From Tabrizicola sp. (lineage in GTDB: Bacteria; Pseudomonadota; Alphaproteobacteria; Rhodobacterales; Rhodobacteraceae): 64,000 bases of DNA. Both the position numbers and the translations under genes were made by a program. Numbering within the stretch: position 1 is the stretch's first letter; each line of letters begins with the position of its first letter. Below are positions 19,225 through 28,392 of this stretch, one piece after another. Under the pieces are notes generated by a model. It did no database searches, was not told the DNA's origin, and worked only from the letters and a program-made list of their open reading frames with translations. Location of the stretch: the NCBI RefSeq assembly GCF_022842145.1, contig NZ_JALHQD010000003.1, positions 468,042 through 532,041 of the forward strand, given 5' to 3'.

Positions 19225-20778
19225 ATGGAAAACCAGCTTCTCTCGATCATCACCTTCCTGCCGCTGGTCGCGGCGCTGATCCTTGCGCTGTTCATGCGCG
19301 GGGACGATGCGGCGGCGCGTCAGGGGGCGAAGTGGCTTGCGCTCTTCACCACCTCGGCGACCTTCGTGATCTCGCTTTTCATCCTGTTCCGCTTCGATCC
19401 GTCGAACACCGGCTTCCAGTTCGTCGAGGAGCGCGAATGGATTCTGGGCCTGAGCTACAAGATGGGCGTCGACGGGATCTCGATCCTCTTCGTCATGCTG
19501 ACCACCTTCCTGATGCCGATCACCATCTGGTCGTGCTGGGGCGTGGAGACGCGGGTGAAGGAATACATGATCGCCTTCCTGGTGCTGGAAACGCTGATGC
19601 TTGGCGTGTTCTGCGCGCTGGACCTTGTCCTTTTCTACCTCTTCTTCGAGGCCGGGCTGATCCCGATGTTCCTGATCATCGGCATCTGGGGCGGGAAAGA
19701 GCGGATCTACGCGGCGTTCAAGTTCTTCCTGTATACCTTCCTCGGTTCCGTCCTGATGCTGGTTGCGATGATCGCGATGTATCTGGACGCGGGCACCACC
19801 GATATCACCAAGCTTCTGGTGCATGACTTCGGGTCCGAGACGTTCAGCGTCCTCGGCATCCAGGTCGTCGGCGGTTTGCAGACGATGCTGTTCCTCGCCT
19901 TCTTCGCGTCGTTTGCCGTGAAGATGCCGATGTGGCCGGTCCACACCTGGTTGCCTGATGCCCACGTGCAGGCGCCCACGGCCGGGTCCGTGGTGCTGGC
20001 GGCGATCCTTCTGAAGATGGGCGGCTACGGCTTCCTGCGCTTCTCGCTGCCGATGTTCCCCGTGGGGTCGGACGTCATGGCGCCCCTGGTCCTGTGGATG
20101 TCGGCCATCGCCATCGTCTACACCTCGCTCGTGGCGCTGGCGCAGACCGACATGAAGAAGCTGATCGCCTATTCGTCCGTCGCCCACATGGGCTTTGTCA
20201 CGATGGGGATCTTTGCCGCGAACCAGCAGGGCGTCGACGGGGCGATCTTCCAGATGATCAGCCACGGCTTCATCTCGGGTGCCTTGTTCCTCTGCGTCGG
20301 CGTGATCTACGACCGGATGCACACCCGCGAGATCGACGCCTATGGTGGCCTCGTGAACCGGATGCCCGCCTATGCGCTGGTCTTCATGTTCTTCACGATG
20401 GCCAACGTCGGCCTGCCGGGCACCAGCGGTTTCGTCGGTGAATTCCTGACGCTGATGGGGGTCTTCCAGGTCAACACCTGGGTCGCCGCCGTCGCCGCCA
20501 CGGGCGTGATCCTCTCCGCCGGTTACGCGCTGTGGCTTTACCGCCGGGTCGTCTTTGGCGACCTGATCAAGGAAGCGCTGCGCTCGATCACCGACATGGA
20601 CCGCCGCGAGAAGGCGATCTTCGCCCCCTTGATCGCGATGACCCTGATCCTTGGCATCTATCCCAGCCTTGTGACCGACATCATCGGGCCCTCTGTCACG
20701 GCCCTTGTCACCGACTACCAGGCCGCGCTGCCCGTTGACGGAGCGGCAGTGGCCCTGAACGAAGGACATTCGGAATGA
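19225..20778 (+). CDS. nuoM: NADH-quinone oxidoreductase subunit M
   Basis: The second antiporter-like subunit (ND4), 517 residues with about 14 helices. Marker segments are [40 protein letters not shown] and [17 protein letters not shown], followed by [32 protein letters not shown] leader separates it from nuoL by 12 nt. It overlaps nuoN by 4 nt (ATGA). Confidence 0.96.
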   Translation: MENQLLSIITFLPLVAALILALFMRGDDAAARQGAKWLALFTTSATFVISLFILFRFDPSNTGFQFVEEREWILGLSYKMGVDGISILFVMLTTFLMPITIWSCWGVETRVKEYMIAFLVLETLMLGVFCALDLVLFYLFFEAGLIPMFLIIGIWGGKERIYAAFKFFLYTFLGSVLMLVAMIAMYLDAGTTDITKLLVHDFGSETFSVLGIQVVGGLQTMLFLAFFASFAVKMPMWPVHTWLPDAHVQAPTAGSVVLAAILLKMGGYGFLRFSLPMFPVGSDVMAPLVLWMSAIAIVYTSLVALAQTDMKKLIAYSSVAHMGFVTMGIFAANQQGVDGAIFQMISHGFISGALFLCVGVIYDRMHTREIDAYGGLVNRMPAYALVFMFFTMANVGLPGTSGFVGEFLTLMGVFQVNTWVAAVAATGVILSAGYALWLYRRVVFGDLIKEALRSITDMDRREKAIFAPLIAMTLILGIYPSLVTDIIGPSVTALVTDYQAALPVDGAAVALNEGHSE

Positions 20779-22211
20779 CTTCCGCCGATTTCCAGACCCT
20801 CCTCCCCGAGATCGTGCTGGCGGGCTATGCCATGCTGGCGCTGATGGTGGCGGTCTACACCACCAAGGACAAGCTGGCCGCGACGCTGGTCTGGGCGACG
20901 GCGGGCCTCTTCGTGGCGCTGGCGCTGTACATCGGCGCGGGCGGAGCGGGAGAGCGGCTGGTCTTCAACGGCCTCTTCATCGACGACCCCTTCGCGCGCT
21001 TTGCCAAGGTGACGATCCTGCTGTCCGCCGCCGCCGTGCTGGTGATGAGCCAGGACTACATGACCCGGCGTGACCTTCTGCGGTTCGAATACCCGATCCT
21101 GGTGACCCTGTCGGTGGTCGGCATGATGGTCATGGTCTCGTCTGCCGACCTGATCACGCTTTACATGGGGTTGGAGCTGCAATCCCTGTCGCTTTACGTC
21201 ATCGCCTCGATCCGGCGGGACAGCGCCAAGTCGTCGGAAGCCGGCCTGAAGTACTTTGTCCTTGGTGCGCTGTCGTCGGGCCTGCTGCTCTACGGTGCCT
21301 CGCTGGTCTATGGCTATTCCGGCACCACCCAGTTCGCAGGTATCCTGTCCACCGTGCAGGACGGCGTGCCGCTGGGGTTGCTGTTCGGTCTGGTGTTCAT
21401 GCTGGCGGGCCTTGCCTTCAAGGTCTCCGCCGCGCCCTTCCACATGTGGACGCCCGACGTCTACGAAGGCTCGCCCACCCCGGTCACCGCCTTCTTCGCC
21501 ACGGCCCCCAAGGTCGCCGCGATGGCGCTGATCGCGCGGCTGGTGCAGGACGCGTTCGGCGGCATCCCCGGCCAGTGGGGCCAGGTGCTGGCGGCACTTG
21601 CCGTGGCCTCGATGTTCCTGGGCGCCGTGGCCGCGATCGGCCAGCGCGACATCAAGCGGCTGATGGCTTATTCTTCGATCGCCCACATGGGTTACGCGCT
21701 CATCGGGCTTTGCGTCGGCACGGCTTACGGCGTGCAGGCGACGATGATCTACATGGCGATCTACGTCACCATGAACGTCGGCACCTTCGCCTTCATCCTG
21801 TCGATGGAGCGTGACGGCCGCCCGGTTTCGGACATCGCAGGCCTGAACCAGTTCGCCAAGAAGGAGCCGCTGAAGGCGCTGGCGATGCTGGTCCTTCTCT
21901 TCTCCCTCGCCGGCGTCCCACCGATGGTCGGGTTCTTCGGCAAGTTCTACGTGCTGAAGGCCGCCGTCGACGCGGGCTGGGTCTGGCTGGCTGTGGCCGG
22001 TGCCGTGGCCTCGGTGATCGGTGCCTTCTACTACCTGCGCATCGTCTACTTCATGTACTTCGGCGCCGAACAGGAACCCGTCGAAAGCCGCATGGCCCCG
22101 GTTCAGTGGGGCATGCTGGTCGCCGTGGCAGCGATCATGCTGCTGGGGATCGTGAACCTCTTCGGGATCGAAGCCCCAGCGGCGCTGGCCGCCGAAGCGC
22201 TTGTCCGGTGA
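20775..22211 (+). CDS. nuoN: NADH-quinone oxidoreductase subunit N
   Basis: The third antiporter-like subunit (ND2), 478 residues. It shows [59 protein letters not shown] and [19 protein letters not shown]. It is the last gene of the complex I set; transcription probably continues into birA, which starts within its end. Confidence 0.96.
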   Translation: MTSADFQTLLPEIVLAGYAMLALMVAVYTTKDKLAATLVWATAGLFVALALYIGAGGAGERLVFNGLFIDDPFARFAKVTILLSAAAVLVMSQDYMTRRDLLRFEYPILVTLSVVGMMVMVSSADLITLYMGLELQSLSLYVIASIRRDSAKSSEAGLKYFVLGALSSGLLLYGASLVYGYSGTTQFAGILSTVQDGVPLGLLFGLVFMLAGLAFKVSAAPFHMWTPDVYEGSPTPVTAFFATAPKVAAMALIARLVQDAFGGIPGQWGQVLAALAVASMFLGAVAAIGQRDIKRLMAYSSIAHMGYALIGLCVGTAYGVQATMIYMAIYVTMNVGTFAFILSMERDGRPVSDIAGLNQFAKKEPLKALAMLVLLFSLAGVPPMVGFFGKFYVLKAAVDAGWVWLAVAGAVASVIGAFYYLRIVYFMYFGAEQEPVESRMAPVQWGMLVAVAAIMLLGIVNLFGIEAPAALAAEALVR

Positions 22212-22947
22212 CGGCGGGGCAGGGCGCATCACCCTGCCCGAAATCGACAGCACCAACGCCGAAGGCTTCCGGCGGGCAGCAAGTCTGCCGGGGCCGACCT
22301 GGATCCTCGCCGGGGTCCAGACCGCAGGCCGGGGCCGCCGTGCCCGGCCCTGGTCCAGCCCGATGGGCAACTTCCACGGCACCCTCGTCCTGAAACCGCA
22401 TGAGCCACCCGAGACGGTGGCCCTGCGCTCCTTCGCCGCCGCCCTGGCACTCCGCGACGCCTTCGTCCATCTCACGGGCCTGCCCGACAGCTTTGCCTTG
22501 AAGTGGCCGAACGACGTTCTCTGCAACGGCGGCAAGATCGCCGGCATCCTGCTGGAGAGCCAGGGTCTGAACGGCCCGGCCCCGATCCTTTGCATCGGTA
22601 TCGGGGTCAACCTGATCGCCGCTCCGGATGCGTCGCAAGTGGAAGCCGGAGCGGTCGCACCCGTGTCGCTGCTGACCGAAACCGGACTGCGTCCCACGCC
22701 CCAGGCCTTTCTCGACGCCCTCGCCCCCGCCTATGCCCGATGGGAAGCAATCTTCACCAGCGAAGGCTTCGCGCCCTTGCGGGCGGCCTGGCTTTCCCAC
22801 GCCGCCCGCCTGGGTCAGCCGATCCGCGCCCGCACCGGGACCGAAACCCGTGAGGGCACCTTTGAGACCATCGACGCCACCGGCAACCTGATCCTCCGCA
22901 CCGCCCACGGCCCGGTTGCCATCCCGGCTGCCGAAGTGTTCTTCTGA
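22201..22947 (+). CDS. birA: Biotin--[acetyl-CoA-carboxylase] ligase, monofunctional
   Basis: Attaches biotin to the biotin carboxyl carrier protein through biotinyl-5'-AMP. The 248-residue form begins directly with the catalytic domain and lacks the N-terminal DNA-binding domain of the E. coli bifunctional repressor, so it should not regulate biotin genes. The ligase motifs are the biotinyl-AMP loop [29 protein letters not shown] and GIGVNL. The only initiation codon before the conserved [10 protein letters not shown] segment is the TTG at 22201, 11 nt inside nuoN, so translation is probably coupled and weak. Same gene order as in other alphaproteobacteria (nuoN-birA-coaX-rnj). Confidence 0.9.
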   Translation: MSGDGGAGRITLPEIDSTNAEGFRRAASLPGPTWILAGVQTAGRGRRARPWSSPMGNFHGTLVLKPHEPPETVALRSFAAALALRDAFVHLTGLPDSFALKWPNDVLCNGGKIAGILLESQGLNGPAPILCIGIGVNLIAAPDASQVEAGAVAPVSLLTETGLRPTPQAFLDALAPAYARWEAIFTSEGFAPLRAAWLSHAARLGQPIRARTGTETREGTFETIDATGNLILRTAHGPVAIPAAEVFF

Positions 22948-22965
22948 CAGGGAAGGGAAGGCCAT

Positions 22966-23739
22966 ATGCTTCTCGCCATCGACTGCGGCAACACCAACAC
23001 CGTCTTCTCCGTCTGGGACGGCACGCGCTTCCTGGCGACCTGGCGCATCGCCACCGACCACAAGCGGACGGCGGACGAATACTTCGTCTGGCTCTCGTCG
23101 CTGATGACCCTGACCAGCACCGCCGCCACGGTGACCGAAGCGATCATCTCCTCGACCGTCCCCCGCGTCGTCTTCAACCTGCGCGTCCTGTGTGATCGCT
23201 ACTTTGGCTGCCGCCCGCTGGTCGTGGGCAAGCCGGACTGCAAACTGCCCGTCGCCCCCCGTGTCGACCAGGGCACCACGGTCGGGCCGGACCGCCTGGT
23301 CAACACGGTGGCAGGCTTCGCGCGGTATGGCGGTGACCTGATCATCGTCGACTTCGGCACCGCCACCACCTTCGATGTCGTCGACAGTGACGGGGCCTAT
23401 ATCGGCGGTGTGATCGCGCCCGGCGTGAACCTTTCCCTCGAAGCGCTGCACATGGCCGCAGCCGCCCTGCCTCACGTGGATGTGGCCAAACCCCTGAAGG
23501 CCATCGGCACGAATACGGTGGCCTGCATGCAATCTGGCGTGTATTGGGGCTACATCGGGCTGGTCGAGGGCATCGTGCGCGAAGTACGCCGCGAACGTGA
23601 CCGGCCGATGAAAGTGATCGCGACCGGGGGCCTTGCCTCCCTTTTCGCGCAAGGAACCGAACTATTTCATTCGATTGAGGACGACTTGACCATGCACGGC
23701 CTCGTCCTGATCAACGACCTGAACAAGGATACCCCATGA
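22966..23739 (+). CDS. coaX: Type III pantothenate kinase
   Basis: First step of coenzyme A synthesis: ATP-dependent phosphorylation of pantothenate. The 257-residue product has the ASKHA-fold ATP motif DCGNTNTVFSVWDG at residues 5-18. It also has the conserved GPDRLVN segment, DFGTATTFDVVDSDGAYIGGVIAPG, and the C-terminal VIATGGLASLF. The start has GGAAGGGAAGGCC as ribosome site. It overlaps rnj by 4 nt. Confidence 0.95.
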   Translation: MLLAIDCGNTNTVFSVWDGTRFLATWRIATDHKRTADEYFVWLSSLMTLTSTAATVTEAIISSTVPRVVFNLRVLCDRYFGCRPLVVGKPDCKLPVAPRVDQGTTVGPDRLVNTVAGFARYGGDLIIVDFGTATTFDVVDSDGAYIGGVIAPGVNLSLEALHMAAAALPHVDVAKPLKAIGTNTVACMQSGVYWGYIGLVEGIVREVRRERDRPMKVIATGGLASLFAQGTELFHSIEDDLTMHGLVLINDLNKDTP

Positions 23740-25412
23740 GCGCCAACCGCCTCATCTACCTTCCCCTCGGCGGCGCCGGCGAGATCGGCATGAACTCCTA
23801 CGTCTACGGCTATGGGCCGAAAGGCAAGGAACGGCTGATCCTGGTCGACGTGGGCGTGACCTTCCCCGACATGGACGGCTCGCCCGGCGTGGACCTGATC
23901 CTGCCCGATGTCAGCTGGCTGCACGACAAGCTGGACCGGCTTGAGGCGATCTTCATCACCCACGCGCACGAAGACCACATCGGTGCGCTGGCACCCCTGT
24001 GGCCGGAGCTTGGCAAGAAGGTCTATGCCCGCCGCTTCACCGCGACCATTGGTCGGCTCAAGTTCGAAGAGGCGGGTCTGCCCGTCGACCAGATCGTCGT
24101 GGTTGAACCGCGCCCCACCACCATCGAGGTCGGCCCCTTCAAGGTGCAGTTCGTCCCCGTCTCGCATTCGATCCCCGAAAGCTCGGCGCTGGTGATCGAC
24201 ACACCGGCGGGGCGGATCTTCCATTCGGCGGACTTCAAGATCGACCACACCCCGGTGGTGGGCGAAGGCTGGGATGACGCCCGTTTCACCCAGATCGTGG
24301 CCGAACGCCCGGTCAAGGTGATGACCTGCGATTCCACCAACGTCTTTTCGACCCACGAGGGCCGGTCCGAGGCGACACTGGCCGAGCCTTTGACCGAGCT
24401 GATCCGCAGCCGGACCGGCATGGTCGTCGCCACCACCTTCGGCTCGAACGTCGCCCGCCTGAAGACCCTGGCCGAGGCGGCCCGCGCCGCCAACCGGACG
24501 ATCTGCGTCCTTGGCCGGTCGATGAAGCGGATGCTTTCGGTCGCAGATGAAGCGGCGGTCATGACCGGTTTCCCAAAGACCGTGTCTCCGGAAGAGGCGC
24601 TGGACGTGCCGCGCCGCAACCTGATGCTGCTGGTCACCGGCAGCCAGGGTGAACGCCGCGCCGCCTCGGCGCAGCTAAGCCGTGGCAAATACCTTGGTCT
24701 GGAAATGAAAGAGGGCGACACCTTCCTCTTTTCCTCGAAGACGATCCCCGGCAACGAACGCGACGTTCTGCGCGTCTGGAACGCGTTTTCCGAACAGGGC
24801 GTGCAGGTGATCGATGACCAGGGCGGCAAGTACCACGTCTCGGGCCATGCGAACCGACCGGACCTGGAGCACGTCCACAGGCTGATCCTGCCCGACATGC
24901 TGATCCCGATGCACGGCGAACACCGGCACCTGGCGGAACACGTCCGCATCGCCACCGAAAGCGGCATCGCGTCCGCCGTGGTGGTGAACGGCACGATGGT
25001 GGACCTGACCGGCGACGTGCCCGTGGTGGCGGAATATGTCGAGACTGGCCGCATCTACCTGGACGGCACCGCGATGGTCGGGGCGATGGACGGCGTGATC
25101 CGCGACCGCATCCGGATGGCGCTGAACGGCCATGTCACCGTCACGGTGATCCTGGACGAGACCAACACCCCGATGGGCGAGCCCTGGGTCGAACTGATGG
25201 GCCTTGCCACCACCGGCCGGGGCGACCGGCCGCTGGCCGAAACGATGGAGACCGACCTTGACGAGGTCATGGGTCGCCTTGGCCGCAAGGTCCTGGCCGA
25301 TGACGTGAAGCTTGAGGAAGAAATCCGCCGCGTGGTCCGTCAGGTGTCGATGGAAGAGATCGGCAAGAAGCCCGAGGTCAACGTGGTGATCAGCCGCCTC
25401 GTCGCCGAATAA
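23736..25412 (+). CDS. rnj: Ribonuclease J
   Basis: A beta-CASP metallo-beta-lactamase nuclease with endo- and 5'-exonuclease activity in RNA decay and rRNA maturation. The 558-residue product shows GGAGEIGMNSYVYG, the zinc motif THAHEDHIGAL, the SADFKIDHTP segment, the beta-CASP ATTFGSNVARLKTL and TGSQGERRAAS motifs, and MLIPMHGEHRHLAEHV near the metal site. Alphaproteobacteria often keep RNase J alongside RNase E. It is the last gene before a strong terminator. Confidence 0.95.
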   Translation: MSANRLIYLPLGGAGEIGMNSYVYGYGPKGKERLILVDVGVTFPDMDGSPGVDLILPDVSWLHDKLDRLEAIFITHAHEDHIGALAPLWPELGKKVYARRFTATIGRLKFEEAGLPVDQIVVVEPRPTTIEVGPFKVQFVPVSHSIPESSALVIDTPAGRIFHSADFKIDHTPVVGEGWDDARFTQIVAERPVKVMTCDSTNVFSTHEGRSEATLAEPLTELIRSRTGMVVATTFGSNVARLKTLAEAARAANRTICVLGRSMKRMLSVADEAAVMTGFPKTVSPEEALDVPRRNLMLLVTGSQGERRAASAQLSRGKYLGLEMKEGDTFLFSSKTIPGNERDVLRVWNAFSEQGVQVIDDQGGKYHVSGHANRPDLEHVHRLILPDMLIPMHGEHRHLAEHVRIATESGIASAVVVNGTMVDLTGDVPVVAEYVETGRIYLDGTAMVGAMDGVIRDRIRMALNGHVTVTVILDETNTPMGEPWVELMGLATTGRGDRPLAETMETDLDEVMGRLGRKVLADDVKLEEEIRRVVRQVSMEEIGKKPEVNVVISRLVAE

Positions 25413-25429
25413 GCGAACCGCAACCAAAG

Positions 25430-25459
25430 AAAAAGGCCCCGTCCTGGACGGGGCCTTTT
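25430..25459 (+). terminator. Bidirectional rho-independent terminator after rnj
   Basis: A perfect 9-bp GC-rich stem, GGCCCCGTC / GACGGGGCC with a CTG loop (25435-25455), is flanked by AAAAA on the left and TTTT on the right. It can therefore end both the nuo...rnj transcript on the plus strand and the DEAD-box helicase transcript, whose stop is at 25478, on the minus strand. Confidence 0.92.
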
Positions 25460-25477
25460 GCATGTCTGGGGGAGGGA

Positions 25478-27172
25478 TCAGCCCTCGGTGCCGGTGGCGT
25501 CTTCCAGCTCTTCGGTCTTCGACGGCTTCAGCGCGAAGCTGCGCAGGATGAAGTCCGGCACATGGTCGCCCATGCCGATCACCGACGGCCCAAGGTCGCG
25601 GTCGCGGCGATAATCGCGCCGGTCGTCCCGACGTTCCTCGCGCGGCTCGCGGCGTTCACCCCTGTCTGCCCGTTCAACCCGATCAGTCCGCTCAACGCGG
25701 TCCGTCCGTTCAACGCGGTCCGTCCGCTCGACCCGGTCGCCCCGATCTTCACGGCGACGCTCGCCGCTGCGCTCGGTGCGTTCCGGGCTGCGCGGTTCGC
25801 GGCGGTCATCCCGGCGCTCTTCGCGGGGGGCCTCGCGTGGGGTTTCGCGCACGGCCTCTGCGACAAGCTCGGGCTTCGGCGCTGCGACCAGCGGCTCCAT
25901 CGGTGCGCTTTCGTCATGCGCCTTGACCGGACGGTCACGCTCACGGCTGCGGCCGCCACGTTCGCGGCCCTTGCGCTCTTCGCGCGGGCGGTCGGGCTTG
26001 CCTTCCCGGGTGTCGGGCTCAAACCCCTCGGGCAGCGCGCCGCGCGGGATTTCCGTCTTGATCAGGCTTTCGATCGCCTTGAGGTACTTTTCATCCGACG
26101 GAACCGAGATCGTGTAGGCCTTGCCCAGACGCCCCGCGCGGCCGGTGCGGCCGATGCGGTGGATGTAATCCTCGGGGTGCGAGGGCACGTCGAAGTTGAA
26201 CACGTGGCTCACGGCCGGGATGTCCAGCCCGCGTGCCGCCACGTCCGAAGCGACCAGAAGGTGCAACGAGCCGTCGCGGAAGGCGTCCAGCGTCTTCATC
26301 CGCATCGACTGTTCCAGGTCGCCGTGGATGGGTGCCGCGTTGAAACCATGCGATTTCAGCGACTTGGCCACCACGTCCACGTCCATCTTCCGGTTGCAGA
26401 AGATGATCGCGTTGGTGCAAGACTCACCCTCGGCGCGGATCAGCCCGCGCAGGACGGCGCGCTTGTCGCCAAAGCTGCGGTCCTTGCGAACGGGCTTCAC
26501 CTCGATCAGGCTTTGCGTGATGGTCAGCGAGGCCGTGGCCTGCCGCGCAACTTCGATCTTGGCGGGGTCCTTCAGGAAGGTCTTGGTGATCCGCTCGATC
26601 TCGGGCGCCATCGTGGCGCTGTAGAACATCGTCTGGCGGGTCGCCGGGGTCAGTTGGAAGATCCGCTCGATATCCGGGATGAACCCCATGTCGAGCATCC
26701 GGTCAGCCTCGTCGACGACCATGATCTGAACACCGGTCAGAAGCAGCTTGCCGCGTTCGAAATGGTCCAGGAGACGGCCAGGCGTCGCTATCAGCACATC
26801 GACGCCACGGTCGATCAGCTTGTCCTGTTCGCCAAACGCGACGCCACCGATGAGAAGCGCCTTCGTCAGCTTGGTGTGCTTGGCGTAGATCTCGAAGTTC
26901 TCGGCCACCTGGGCGGCGAGTTCGCGCGTCGGCGCCAGCACCAGGCTGCGCGGCATCCGGGCGCGGGCACGGCCCTGACCCAGAAGCGTGATCATCGGCA
27001 GCGTGAAGCTCGCGGTCTTGCCGGTGCCGGTCTGGGCGATCCCCAGCACGTCGCGGCCTTGCAGCGCGTGCGGAATGGCCTCGGCCTGGATCGGGGTGGG
27101 AGTTTCGTAGCCGGCTTCAGTTACGGCTTGCAGCACGCGCGGGTCCAGCGCGAGGTCGGAAAATTTGGTCAT
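25478..27172 (-). CDS. DEAD-box ATP-dependent RNA helicase (RhlE-like) with repetitive charged tail
   Basis: An RNA helicase of 564 residues. The two RecA-like domains (about 1-375) contain the Q motif region PTPIQAEAIP, AQTGTGKT (I), PTREL (Ia), VVDEADRM (II), SAT (III), ARGLDIP (V) and HRIGRTGRAG (VI). The C-terminal 190 residues are Arg/Glu/Asp-rich, with four tandem RVERTD-type units, and probably bind RNA non-specifically. The start is ATG 27172; an upstream frame to 27220 is open but unsupported. RhlE-type helicases act in ribosome assembly, RNA decay and growth in the cold. A 7-bp inverted repeat lies 14 nt upstream of the start. Confidence 0.93.
   Translation of the reverse strand: MTKFSDLALDPRVLQAVTEAGYETPTPIQAEAIPHALQGRDVLGIAQTGTGKTASFTLPMITLLGQGRARARMPRSLVLAPTRELAAQVAENFEIYAKHTKLTKALLIGGVAFGEQDKLIDRGVDVLIATPGRLLDHFERGKLLLTGVQIMVVDEADRMLDMGFIPDIERIFQLTPATRQTMFYSATMAPEIERITKTFLKDPAKIEVARQATASLTITQSLIEVKPVRKDRSFGDKRAVLRGLIRAEGESCTNAIIFCNRKMDVDVVAKSLKSHGFNAAPIHGDLEQSMRMKTLDAFRDGSLHLLVASDVAARGLDIPAVSHVFNFDVPSHPEDYIHRIGRTGRAGRLGKAYTISVPSDEKYLKAIESLIKTEIPRGALPEGFEPDTREGKPDRPREERKGRERGGRSRERDRPVKAHDESAPMEPLVAAPKPELVAEAVRETPREAPREERRDDRREPRSPERTERSGERRREDRGDRVERTDRVERTDRVERTDRVERADRGERREPREERRDDRRDYRRDRDLGPSVIGMGDHVPDFILRSFALKPSKTEELEDATGTEG
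25671..25742 (-). repeat. Four tandem 18-bp units inside the helicase gene
   Basis: Units at 25671-25688, 25689-25706, 25707-25724 and 25725-25742 each encode RVE/ERTD-like hexapeptides of the helicase tail. The two central units differ at one base. In-frame 18-bp units allow the tail to lengthen or shorten by slippage without breaking the reading frame. Confidence 0.8.
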
Positions 27173-27185
27173 TAGCGTCCTATGA

Positions 27186-27204
27186 ATGCGGTATCGGACC
27201 GCAT
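27186..27204 (-). promoter_or_regulatory. Inverted repeat in the leader of the helicase gene
   Basis: ATGCGGT, 5 nt, ACCGCAT forms a perfect 7-bp inverted repeat ending 14 nt before the helicase ATG. It may be an operator or a 5'-leader hairpin. The rest of the 266-bp gap (27173-27438) holds no recognised gene. Confidence 0.35.
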
Positions 27205-27438
27205 GAATGGTGGGACGCATGTTTCCGGGCGCCCCGGCGTCTCGGCCACGTTGGCCGCCGGAGGCGCATAGCTGAAATCCCGGCGATGGTCAAGTCGGCC
27301 CCGGAAAAGGGGAACTGGCAGCACGTTAAAGGGTAGATTTCGGCGGCTCAAACCCGTTGCCAGACACCCTTTCACTGAGGCTGGTTGCGTTGCGGCGGGC
27401 GGCACTTGCACACGGCTGTGGGGAATCCCGGCTCCGGG

Positions 27439-28317
27439 CTAGGTCGCCTCATCGGGGGCTGTTGGTGTTTCTGCTTCCCAGCCCGTCGCCTCCATGGCCG
27501 CTTCTTCAGCCCGAGCGCCTGCCTCCAGCCGCTCAAGATAGGCCTGACGCCCCGCGCGCATTCCTTGCAGACGACGGAAAAGCGTTCCCGGATCGGAATT
27601 CAACCGCTCCAGGAGGCAACAGGCCAACGGCCCGACCACAGGTTCTGCCAGCGCCGCCTGCCAGATCGGGGCCAAAAGATTGTAGTCCAATCCGCCCCGG
27701 TCCAGCCCGAAATCCAGCATGCCCATCGGCAGATGTGCACCCTTCTTGCGTTTCCGGCGAAAAAGCTCGTCCGGACCAAGGCCAGAGGTCATACGCTCGA
27801 ATTCATACAGTTTCATTAGCGAAAACAAGACGTTCATCGAAAGGCCTAGCCTGCGCTGCGCCTCGGTCTCGCCAAAGTCGCCAAAGGTGATAACCGACGA
27901 GATCAGCCAGCGGGTCGGAAGTTCGTCCCTGAGCGATCGACCATGTTCGATCCAGATGCGGCGGAACAGGGCCGGAGCATGGTCCGGAAAGGTTGCTCGC
28001 CGCAGATGGACGATCAGGTCGGCATTCAGAACGGCGAGTTCGGACTTGCCGCGCAGTTCCATTCGCAATTGCCACAGCTTGCGCTTGTAGTCGGACAGGC
28101 GGTGGGCGGGCGGCGTATCGCCCTCCGGCACCATGTGTTCGGCAAGCATCGCCAGGTCGATGTCCAGAGGTGGCAACCCTTCACCTTGGCCATAGTTCAC
28201 CGGACCCCGGCGCTTGCTCCAGCGCTCGATCAAACCGTCGGGTGCATCCTGATAGGTCAGATTGACCTCGGCTGCAGCCGAATCCGGCGGGTCGGCAGGG
28301 CTGTCGGCCATCGTCAT
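27439..28317 (-). CDS. Conserved-looking protein of unknown function
   Basis: A soluble protein of 292 residues. I recognise no domain or catalytic motif. The N-terminal 30 residues are acidic and probably disordered; the middle is helical and rich in Arg, Leu and Trp (YKRKLWQLRMELRG, FRRIWIEHGRSLRDELPTRWLISSVITFGDFGET). A later basic patch reads FRRKRKKGAHLPMG. The start is ATG 28317, with AGGAG 8 nt upstream; the open frame to 28338 and the ATG at 28311 are alternatives. It lies between the helicase and prfC on the same strand. Codon use is like its neighbours, so it is probably a real chromosomal gene. Confidence 0.75.
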   Translation of the reverse strand: MTMADSPADPPDSAAAEVNLTYQDAPDGLIERWSKRRGPVNYGQGEGLPPLDIDLAMLAEHMVPEGDTPPAHRLSDYKRKLWQLRMELRGKSELAVLNADLIVHLRRATFPDHAPALFRRIWIEHGRSLRDELPTRWLISSVITFGDFGETEAQRRLGLSMNVLFSLMKLYEFERMTSGLGPDELFRRKRKKGAHLPMGMLDFGLDRGGLDYNLLAPIWQAALAEPVVGPLACCLLERLNSDPGTLFRRLQGMRAGRQAYLERLEAGARAEEAAMEATGWEAETPTAPDEAT

Positions 28318-28392
28318 AGTCGCATCTCCTGGCCCCATCCCGTCCAGCCTTCGTGAAGGCTAGGATGCGGGGTAGACCCGGTCAAGCGCGGC

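Noticed and set aside
20715-22697. 660-codon minus-strand frame opposite nuoN and birA
   Set aside because: A mirror of coding sequence with a low-complexity Arg/His/Gly product; the plus-strand genes are certain.
25671-25742. Four regular 18-bp repeats considered as a CRISPR-like or regulatory array
   Set aside because: They are contiguous, lie inside the helicase reading frame and encode a hexapeptide repeat.
25562-27175. 537-codon plus-strand frame opposite the DEAD-box helicase
   Set aside because: The minus strand encodes all helicase motifs; this frame is its shadow.
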